Of a stretch of 64,000 bases of DNA, positions 58,534 to 64,000 are shown in pieces. The DNA comes from Cupriavidus consociatus (GTDB lineage Bacteria > Pseudomonadota > Gammaproteobacteria > Burkholderiales > Burkholderiaceae). Location of the stretch: NCBI RefSeq assembly GCF_017814975.1, contig NZ_JAGIQA010000001.1, positions 558,001 through 622,000 of the forward strand. The letters are read 5' to 3'. A program made the translations under genes and the position numbers. Each line of letters starts with the position of its first letter. The first letter of the stretch is position 1. The notes below the pieces were generated by a model. That model saw only the letters and a program-made list of their open reading frames with translations, did not search any database and was not told the origin of the DNA.

Positions 58534-59840
58534 TGACGCAGGTGTCCGCACAGGCCGCGCCACCGGCCATGCCCCAGACGCTCGCCCAGAAACTGCTGGC
58601 CCGCGCGGCCGGCCGTGCGCATGTCACGCCGGGCGAGATCGTCACCTGCCGTGTCGACCTGGCCATGATGCATGACTCAGGCGGCCCGCGACGCGTCAAG
58701 CCGCTGCTGGAGAAAATCGGCGCCCGGGTCTGGGACCCGTCCAGGGTGGTGGTGGTCACAGATCACTACGTGCCGGCCCATGACGCCGACAGCCGCAAGA
58801 TCGTGCAGATCGCGCGCGACTGGGTCAGGGAGGAGGGCGTGGCGCGCTTCCATGACATGGAGGGCATCTGCCATGTCGTGGTACCGCAGAAGGGCTACCT
58901 GCGTCCCGGCATGATGGCGGTGGGCGGCGACAGCCACTCGTCGACGGGTGGGGCGTTTGGCGCGTACATGTTCGGCATCGGTGCGACGGAGATGCTGGGC
59001 GTACTGGTCACCGGCGAGATCTGGGTGCGCGTGCCGCAGACCATCCGCATGCAATGGCATGGCAAGCTGCGCGCCGGCGTGTCGGCGAAGGACATGATGC
59101 TGCGCATGTGCACGCAGTTCGGGATGGACGGGGGCCAGTACCAGGCGGTCGAATATGCCGGCGCCGCCGTGTCGGCGTTGTCGATGCAGGAGCGGATGAC
59201 GCTGTCGAACATGACTGCCGAACTTGGCGGCCAGGCAGGCCTGGTGGCGCCCGACCCGGTTACGCGCGACTGGCTGCTCGGCGCCGGCGTGGCGCCATCG
59301 GACATCGACATCGACAGTTGGCAGTCGGATGCCGGTGCTGCCTGCCTCGCTACGCACGACTTCGACGCCGCATCGCTGGCGCCGCAAGTCTCGCGGCCGC
59401 ATACCCCGGCCGATGCGGGCGACGTCGACAGCCTGGGCAAGGTGGCGGTCGATATCGCATACATCGGCGCCTGCACCGGCGCCAAGCTCGACGACCTGCG
59501 CATGGCGGCGCAGGTGCTGCGCGGGCAGCGCGTGGCGCGCAATATCCGGCTGCTGGTGGCGCCGGCCAGCGCCGCGGACCAGGCGCAGGCCGAGCGCGAG
59601 GGCACGCTGGGCGCGCTGGTGGCCGCGGGCGCCGAGCTGCTGCCGAACGCGTGCGGCGCGTGCGCCGGCTATGGCGAGCACCGCTTTGGCGAAGACACCG
59701 TGGTGATCAGCACCACCGCACGCAATTTCAAGGGACGCATGGGCGCCGCATCGTCGCAGGTCTATCTCGGTTCGCCGTACACGGTGGCCGCGTCTGCAAT
59801 CGCCGGCCGAATCGCCGATCCACGGGAGATGCTGTCGTGA
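58530..59840 (+). CDS. Aconitase-family hydro-lyase large subunit (LeuC/DmdA-like)
   Basis: 436 residues. The three cluster cysteines are Cys315 (IGACTGAK), Cys375 and Cys378 (ACGACAG). GGDSHSSTGGAFGAYMFGIGATEML and RNFKGRMG near the end are typical of the 3-isopropylmalate/homoaconitate/2,3-dimethylmalate dehydratase group, and the length fits the LeuC2-type rather than bacterial LeuC (about 470). Not part of a leu operon. With the small subunit it should move or remove water on a C5-C6 hydroxy diacid. Starts on the stop of the Bug gene. Confidence 0.9.
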   Translation: MMTQVSAQAAPPAMPQTLAQKLLARAAGRAHVTPGEIVTCRVDLAMMHDSGGPRRVKPLLEKIGARVWDPSRVVVVTDHYVPAHDADSRKIVQIARDWVREEGVARFHDMEGICHVVVPQKGYLRPGMMAVGGDSHSSTGGAFGAYMFGIGATEMLGVLVTGEIWVRVPQTIRMQWHGKLRAGVSAKDMMLRMCTQFGMDGGQYQAVEYAGAAVSALSMQERMTLSNMTAELGGQAGLVAPDPVTRDWLLGAGVAPSDIDIDSWQSDAGAACLATHDFDAASLAPQVSRPHTPADAGDVDSLGKVAVDIAYIGACTGAKLDDLRMAAQVLRGQRVARNIRLLVAPASAADQAQAEREGTLGALVAAGAELLPNACGACAGYGEHRFGEDTVVISTTARNFKGRMGAASSQVYLGSPYTVAASAIAGRIADPREMLS

Positions 59841-60379
59841 ACGAGACGCTGACGCCAGCCCCAGGGCGTTTTACCGGTCGCGCCTGGGTGTTCGGCGACG
59901 ATATCAATACCGACCTGCTCGCGCCCGGCGCCTACATGAAGTACGGCATCGAAGCGCTCGCGCGCCATTGCATGGAACATGTGGATGCCGAGTTTGCTGG
60001 CGCGGTGCGGCCCGGCGACATCGTGTTCGGCGGGCGCAATTTCGGCGCGGGATCGTCGCGCGAACAGGCGGTGGAGGTCCTGCGGCACCTGGGCGTGGCA
60101 GCCGTGGTTGCGCCGTCGTTCGCCGGGCTGTTCTACCGCAACGGCTTCAACCTGGGCCTGCCGCTGTTCACTTGCCCGGCGCTGCCGCATATCGCGGCCG
60201 GCCAGCGCGCCGGTTGCGATATTGCGCGTGCGCAGGTCTTTGTCGAAGGCCTCGCGCCGCTACAATGCGAACCGATTCCGCCGCACCTGGTGGACATGAT
60301 CCATGACGGCGGCCTCGTGCCGCATCTCGCCCGCAAGATCGCGGCGGGCCAACTTTCCGTGACCAGGATTCCAGCATGA
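59837..60379 (+). CDS. Aconitase-family hydro-lyase small subunit (LeuD/DmdB-like)
   Basis: 180 residues from GTG 59837, which overlaps the large-subunit stop as GTGA. FGDDINTDLLAPGAYMKYG and VFGGRNFGAGSSREQAVEVL are the swivel-domain signatures; the latter binds the substrate carboxylate. FAGLFYRNGFNLGLPLFTCP is also typical. It pairs with the product of 58530-59840. The stop overlaps the lyase start (ATGA), so the three enzymes are translated as a coupled set. Confidence 0.92.
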   Translation: MNETLTPAPGRFTGRAWVFGDDINTDLLAPGAYMKYGIEALARHCMEHVDAEFAGAVRPGDIVFGGRNFGAGSSREQAVEVLRHLGVAAVVAPSFAGLFYRNGFNLGLPLFTCPALPHIAAGQRAGCDIARAQVFVEGLAPLQCEPIPPHLVDMIHDGGLVPHLARKIAAGQLSVTRIPA

Positions 60380-61230
60380 CACTGAAGCAACGCCTGCAAC
60401 AACCCGGCATCGTGACCTCGCCGGGTGTCTACGATGCCTTTTCCGCTCTGCTGGTCGAACAGGCCGGCTTCCAGGCCGCCTATCTGTCCGGCGCCAGCAT
60501 TGCCTATACGCGCTTTGGCCGGCCGGATATCGGCTTCCTGTCGCTCGACGACGTGGCTTCGGTTACCCGTAATATCCGCGAGCGCGTGGCGCTGCCGCTG
60601 ATCGTCGATGCCGACACCGGCTTCGGCAACGCCCTCAACGTGGTGCAGACCGTACGCGTGCTCGAGCGTGCCGGCGCATCGGCGATCCAGCTGGAAGACC
60701 AGGCGATGCCGAAGCGCTGCGGGCACCTCGACGGCAAGTCGGTGATCCCGGCCGCCGAGATGGCGGGCAAGATCCGCGCCGCCTGCGACGCGCGCCGCGA
60801 TGCGAACACGCTGATCATTGCCCGCACCGACGCCGTGGCGGTGGAGGGCATGGAAGCGGCGCTGGAACGCGCCGAGCGCTACGCCGAGGCCGGCGCCGAC
60901 CTGCTGTTCGTGGAAGCGCTGCGCAGCCGCGAAGACATGTCGGCGGCCATCGCCAGGCTGGGCCAGCGCGCGCCAATGTTGGCCAATATGGTCGAAGGCG
61001 GCAAGACGCCCGTGCTGCCGGCGCCGGAACTGGAGGAGATCGGCTTTCGCGTCGTGATTTTCCCCGGCGGTACCGTGCGGGCGCTGGCCTTTGCGCTGCG
61101 CGACTACCTGCAGAGCCTGGGAGCGCACCAGACCACCACACCGTACCTGGACCGGATGCTTTCGTTCCAGGCGCTCAACGAACTGATCGGGACACCTGAA
61201 ATGCTGGCGCTCGGCAAGCGCTACGAATAG
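60376..61230 (+). CDS. Isocitrate lyase/PEP mutase family C-C lyase (dimethylmalate-lyase-like)
   Basis: 284 residues. SGASIAYTRFGRPDIGFLSLDDV, DADTGFGNALNVV and the active loop KRCGHLDGKSVI place it in the family of PrpB, with the catalytic Cys kept. The loop differs from that of PrpB in this window ([12 protein letters not shown]), so the substrate is probably another 2-hydroxy or 2-methyl malate-type acid. In Eubacterium barkeri a comparable trio (DmdA, DmdB, Dml) converts a C6 acid to dimethylmalate and then to propionate and pyruvate; the same logic is inferred here. Confidence 0.88.
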   Translation: MTLKQRLQQPGIVTSPGVYDAFSALLVEQAGFQAAYLSGASIAYTRFGRPDIGFLSLDDVASVTRNIRERVALPLIVDADTGFGNALNVVQTVRVLERAGASAIQLEDQAMPKRCGHLDGKSVIPAAEMAGKIRAACDARRDANTLIIARTDAVAVEGMEAALERAERYAEAGADLLFVEALRSREDMSAAIARLGQRAPMLANMVEGGKTPVLPAPELEEIGFRVVIFPGGTVRALAFALRDYLQSLGAHQTTTPYLDRMLSFQALNELIGTPEMLALGKRYE

Positions 61231-61309
61231 GGGCAGCATCGCTTGTTCAAGTAGCGCCACCGGCGTACCGTGGCAGCAATGCCCCGGTACGCTTGTCAGC
61301 CTGTCGCCC

Positions 61310-62122
61310 ATGTCTTTGGATGCCAACCCCGATCTTCCCCGCTTCCAGCAAGTTCGGCTGATCCTGCGCGACCGTATCCGCGGCGGCTACTACGAGACCG
61401 GGATGCCGCTACCCGGCGAGCGCCAGCTTGCCGAAGAATTCGGCGTGGCGCGCGTCACCGTACGCTCGGCGCTGGCGCGCCTGGAAGAGGAGGGGATGGT
61501 CGCGCGTCTGCGCGGCAAGGGCACCGTGCCGACCTTCCGGCATGCGGCAACCGCCGCCACGGCGGTGCGCGGCGGATTGCTCGACAACATCGTCAGCGTC
61601 AGCAAGCGAACCCGCGTCACGGTCCTGGAATGGAAGCGCATGCCGGCTCCCCCGGCGGTCAGCATGGCGCTGGATCTGCCGCCTGGCGCCGCGGTGCTCA
61701 AGGTAGTGCGCGTGCGCAAGTTCAAGGCGCAACCGATCGCCTATACCGAAGTCTTTGTGCCCGACGACCTGGCCGGCGCACTCGACCGGCATACGCTGCA
61801 GGACACGCCGATGCTGGTGGCGCTGGAGCAGCACGGCGTGCATGTCGTTTCCGCCGACCAGACGCTCGGGGCTGCCGTGGCGGACCTGCAGGTTGCCCGC
61901 ATCCTGCGCCTTAGTCCCGGGGTGCCGCTGCTGCGCGTTTCGCGCATCGCCACGGATCGGCAAGGCCGGCGCGTGCAATACCTGGTGGGGCTGTATCACC
62001 CGGAGCGCTACACCTACCAGATGCGCCTGTCGCGCGTGGGCGGGGCCACGCGTGTCTGGATCGACGCTGATTCGTCAGACGCGGACGCGGCGGGCGGGCG
62101 GACGATTTCGCCGCTGGAATAA
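61310..62122 (+). CDS. GntR-family regulator, HutC subfamily (UTRA domain)
   Basis: 270 residues. The winged HTH (about 10-75) reads RFQQVRLILRDRIRGGYYETGMPLPGERQLAEEFGVARVTVRSALARLEEEGMVARLRGKGTVP, in outline, a clear GntR pattern. The UTRA ligand domain follows (about 95-250: AYTEVFVPDDLAGAL, ADLQVARILRLSPGVPLLRVSRIATDRQGRRVQYLVGLYHPERYTYQMRL). It lies 79 bp after the lyase gene on the same strand, so it probably controls that operon in response to its substrate. No operator could be named with confidence. Confidence 0.93.
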   Translation: MSLDANPDLPRFQQVRLILRDRIRGGYYETGMPLPGERQLAEEFGVARVTVRSALARLEEEGMVARLRGKGTVPTFRHAATAATAVRGGLLDNIVSVSKRTRVTVLEWKRMPAPPAVSMALDLPPGAAVLKVVRVRKFKAQPIAYTEVFVPDDLAGALDRHTLQDTPMLVALEQHGVHVVSADQTLGAAVADLQVARILRLSPGVPLLRVSRIATDRQGRRVQYLVGLYHPERYTYQMRLSRVGGATRVWIDADSSDADAAGGRTISPLE

Positions 62123-62193
62123 GGAGGGCGATTTGGCTATAAGCGGACATTACCGCTTTGCCGCTACATCTGTTGTCCAGCCGATTTTGAAAA

Positions 62194-62271
62194 GTCGTCC
62201 TTGGGGGTGCGGACGAAAATTTGGACTACTTGGAGGTAGGTCATGTTTTCGTCCGCACCCCCAAGTACGAC
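62194..62271. repeat. Long inverted repeat beside the dif site
   Basis: Two 26-bp arms, 62194-62219 and 62246-62271, are identical at 25 of 26 positions when one is reversed; the inner 20 bases are CTTGGGGGTGCGGACGAAAA and TTTTCGTCCGCACCCCCAAG. The loop is also 26 nt. It lies 72 bp after the GntR stop and 26 bp before the dif core. It may be a terminator-like barrier, a protein site or one end of a small mobile repeat. The remainder of the 246-bp gap 62123-62368 holds only dif and no gene. Confidence 0.9.
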
Positions 62272-62296
62272 ATTACTATTTGGGCCTAACATTCAA

Positions 62297-62324
62297 AAGA
62301 CGCATAATAAGTGTTATGTTAAAT
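62297..62324 (+). other. dif: Chromosome dimer resolution site dif (XerC/XerD)
   Basis: The 28 bases read as an XerC arm AAGACGCATAA, a six-base centre TAAGTG and an XerD arm TTATGTTAAAT. The XerD arm and the inner CGCATAA of the XerC arm equal those of E. coli dif; only the outer four bases and the centre differ. The site is noncoding, in a local AT-rich stretch, and FtsK-guiding motifs (GGGNAGGG) point toward it from the left and reverse on the right. It marks the replication terminus of this replicon. Confidence 0.85.
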
Positions 62325-62368
62325 TACCGATGCGCCCGCCGGCAAGACGGCCGCCCAAGCCACTAGCC

Positions 62369-63376
62369 CTAAAGGACAACACCGTGCTCTGCCGCTGGCC
62401 TGGCGATATCGCTCTTTTCGCCAAGCATTCCCATGAGTTCGCGTTCGATTTTCTGGCAGATCTGTGCCATGGGCACGTCGTTGGCATTGCCTTCGAACGG
62501 GTTTTCCGTGCTTTCGCCCACTTGCTCCAGTGCGAGGTACATCCACAGGATCATCGTGCTGAACGGAATGACCAGCCAGATCATGTTGCCGTGCATAAAC
62601 CCTGAAACGCTGGCATTGAGCTTTTCGAACTCCGTGAGCATGCCAAAAGGCAGCAGCAGGCAAAAGGCACGGACAAAGAGCTTGTTGATGACCGCATATT
62701 GCCTGGGATAGGGATAGTCCTTGATACGTTCCGCGCGTCCTTGCTGCACGAAAAAGCCTCGGATCGACGCCAGCAGCTCGAGATAAAAGGCGTTGCTGAT
62801 CTCGCCAGCGTCGAAGAGCCGCTTGATCGTCGCGGATTGCACGCCCAGCAACTGGCTGGTCTTGCTGTCGGCCGGCGCCAGCGAGTCGAGCTCGGCCTGG
62901 GACAGGTACCGCGCGAGCGCCGCTTCCAATGGCGTCTCCCACTCCGGGACCCGGTAGTACTTGCGGTACTCCACGTTGGATGCCTTGCCCGAGCTTTCCC
63001 AGATCCTCGGGGTCCTTAGCTGGTAGCGCAGCGCCGTCAGCCACGCGCAATGCCGGATAATCAGTTCCCTGGCGCCCGGCTGGCCTGCCAGGAAATCGCG
63101 GCTCATCACGCCAATACTCCGGCTGCCATTCAGAATTTCGGTCCAGATCTGATGGGCCTCCAGGGCCCTGCTGTAGGTCTGCACGTTCCTGAAGCCCACG
63201 ATGAACGAAGTGGCCGTTCCCAGGAGCACCACCACCGAGACCGGAATCGACAGCCATTTCAGTCCGGCGAACTGATAGAAAAAGACCGGCAGCGATGCGC
63301 ACGCCACCGAGGCATAGAGTTGGCGTCTCGACCAGAACGTGAACTCGGATATTGAGTACGATTTTCCCAGGTGCAT
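62369..63376 (-). CDS. Bestrophin-family (UPF0187) anion channel
   Basis: 335 residues from ATG 63376 (MHLGKSYSISEFTFWSRRQLYASVACA). Membrane helices near 25-70 and 225-275, FIVGFRNVQTYSRALEAHQIW with the conserved Arg-Asn region, and ENPFEGNANDVPMAQICQKIERELMGML match bacterial bestrophins, where the EN(P)FEG..NDVPM block is diagnostic. Inner membrane anion (or cation) channel. Stand-alone; its 3' end lies 44 bp from dif. Weak ribosome-binding site. Confidence 0.93.
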   Translation of the reverse strand: MHLGKSYSISEFTFWSRRQLYASVACASLPVFFYQFAGLKWLSIPVSVVVLLGTATSFIVGFRNVQTYSRALEAHQIWTEILNGSRSIGVMSRDFLAGQPGARELIIRHCAWLTALRYQLRTPRIWESSGKASNVEYRKYYRVPEWETPLEAALARYLSQAELDSLAPADSKTSQLLGVQSATIKRLFDAGEISNAFYLELLASIRGFFVQQGRAERIKDYPYPRQYAVINKLFVRAFCLLLPFGMLTEFEKLNASVSGFMHGNMIWLVIPFSTMILWMYLALEQVGESTENPFEGNANDVPMAQICQKIERELMGMLGEKSDIARPAAEHGVVL

Positions 63377-63486
63377 GGTGCATGCGCTCTTGGCGGCGTG
63401 GCAGGTCCAAGGGCAGAGGATCCGACTGCCGGCCGGCGATCGGGTGAGGCGCCCTCCCCAGCGACAATATACCTGTTAGGGACAGC

Positions 63487-64000
63487 CTAGTTGCGCCCTT
63501 CCCCGAGCCGCTTCAGTGCGGCATCGATGGCCGCCAGGGACGCGAGCAGGCCGGCCGCATGCGCTTCGTCACTGAGCTGGCGCAGGGTTTCGCGAAGCGC
63601 CGGCGTGCCGCTGCCCTCCTCTTCCTGTCCGGCGCTGACCAGCGCGCGGCCCCTGCGGATCAGGAAATCACCCCACGCAAACGGCTCGGGCCGCATGTAA
63701 TCCTGCAGCGCCGCGAGGTACCGACCCGCTTCCTGCCAGCGCCGCAATGATACGGACACGTCGATCGCGGCTTCCAGCAGGTCGACGTGGCAATGGCTGA
63801 CGCAGCCCTGCGCCAGGATCGCCTCGGCCTGCCGCAAGGCGTCGAGCTGCCGGTCGGGATCGCGTGTGGTGCGTGCCAGGAAACCCAGCACGGTCGGTCC
63901 GGAGTAGCGCAGCCCGCTGGCGTGGCTCAGTTGCAGCGCCTCGTCGAGCAGTGCCTCGGCTTCCTGCATCTGGCCGAGCGCGCCGAGGGCGAGGCCAAGC
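63487..64000 (-). CDS. C-terminal end of a TPR-repeat protein, truncated by window edge
   Basis: At least 171 residues are visible; the frame stays open through position 64000, so the real start is outside. Repeated helix pairs (QMQEAEALLDEALQLSHASG, RQLDALRQAEAILAQG, RRWQEAGRYLAALQDYM, ALRETLRQLSDEAHAAGLLASLAAID) are TPR-like and resemble the C-terminal part of cyclase-ATPase-TPR or LuxR-type STAND proteins such as the one encoded at 51406-54942. An internal ATG at 63967-63969 is not a true start. The exact class cannot be decided from this part. Confidence 0.7.
   Translation of the reverse strand, partial: LGLALGALGQMQEAEALLDEALQLSHASGLRYSGPTVLGFLARTTRDPDRQLDALRQAEAILAQGCVSHCHVDLLEAAIDVSVSLRRWQEAGRYLAALQDYMRPEPFAWGDFLIRRGRALVSAGQEEEGSGTPALRETLRQLSDEAHAAGLLASLAAIDAALKRLGEGRN

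Noticed and set aside
58530..60379. Leucine biosynthesis genes leuC and leuD
   Set aside because: No leuA or leuB nearby; the large subunit is shorter than typical bacterial LeuC, and the operon holds an uptake receptor and a C-C lyase, so a catabolic role fits better.
60376..61230. Second prpB
   Set aside because: The active loop lacks the PNKEIV tail of PrpB and the gene is linked to a different hydro-lyase, so calling it methylisocitrate lyase is not supported.
62284..62324. Possible integron attC site (GCCTAAC ... GTTAAAT)
   Set aside because: The ends fit the loose attC consensus, but the element is only 41 bp, has no paired inner boxes, and the same bases are explained much better by dif.
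1..64000. tRNA, rRNA, insertion sequence or prophage genes
   Set aside because: No clover-leaf-like sequence with a typical T-loop, no transposase or integrase motif and no phage structural gene were noticed in a manual reading. A tRNAscan or IS search would settle this.

Overview
The window looks like chromosomal DNA of a high-GC betaproteobacterium of the Cupriavidus/Ralstonia group. Evidence: very GC-rich codon use, several stand-alone Bug-type receptors of the tripartite tricarboxylate transporter (TTT) family, many CoA-thioester genes, and a methylcitrate locus ordered prpR / prpB-prpC-acnD-prpF as described for Ralstonia eutropha (Cupriavidus necator). No rRNA, tRNA, CRISPR array, insertion sequence or intact prophage was seen. 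A candidate dif site near 62.3 kb suggests the window runs up to and across the replication terminus.

Layout. 0-9.2 kb: two divergent catabolic operons. The minus-strand operon holds an iron alcohol dehydrogenase, a TRAP receptor, an amidohydrolase and a TRAP small permease (cut by the edge). The plus-strand operon holds a crotonase, a CaiB-type CoA-transferase, a Bug receptor, a paralogous amidohydrolase and an FlK-like thioesterase. A LysR gene lies at the end. 9.5-11.4 kb: hotdog thioesterase and periplasmic asparaginase. 11.7-20.2 kb: the 2-methylcitrate (propionyl-CoA) operon prpB-prpC-acnD-prpF, with a recognisable sigma-54 promoter, divergent from its activator prpR. 20.2-31.9 kb: mostly single genes (cysteine-synthase-like enzyme, monooxygenase-like protein, HD-GYP protein, LysR next to a frameshifted SMR exporter, YbdG-type channel, purT, SDR, unknown secreted protein, YnfA, MFS).

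32.0-37.1 kb: a thiolase-SDR-crotonase-Bug operon divergent from an IclR regulator, with two matching operators between them. 37.2-40.8 kb: a MASE1-PAS membrane protein overlapping a hydrolase/NTF2-like/acyl-CoA-binding fusion, then a convergent crotonase. 41.1-47.4 kb: a universal stress protein and a six-gene Mrp Na+/H+ antiporter operon with fused A and B subunits. 47.4-55.0 kb: DUF72, a small unknown protein, methyltransferase, patatin, HD hydrolase and a large cyclase/ATPase/TPR protein. 55.2-57.5 kb: DUF1801 and a hipBA module with four operators at exact 27-bp spacing. 57.6-62.1 kb: a Bug receptor, LeuC-like, LeuD-like and isocitrate-lyase-family operon followed by a HutC-type GntR regulator. 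62.1-64 kb: a long inverted repeat, dif, a bestrophin-type channel and the C-terminal end of a TPR protein.

Common thread: uptake of organic acids, activation to CoA esters, beta-oxidation-like steps, and disposal of the propionyl-CoA that branched substrates yield. The 57.6-62.1 kb operon resembles in logic the dimethylmalate branch of nicotinate fermentation and could feed propionate to the prp operon. Starts were chosen by eye from family alignment memory and ribosome-binding sites. No database search was run, and all function names rest on recognised motifs.
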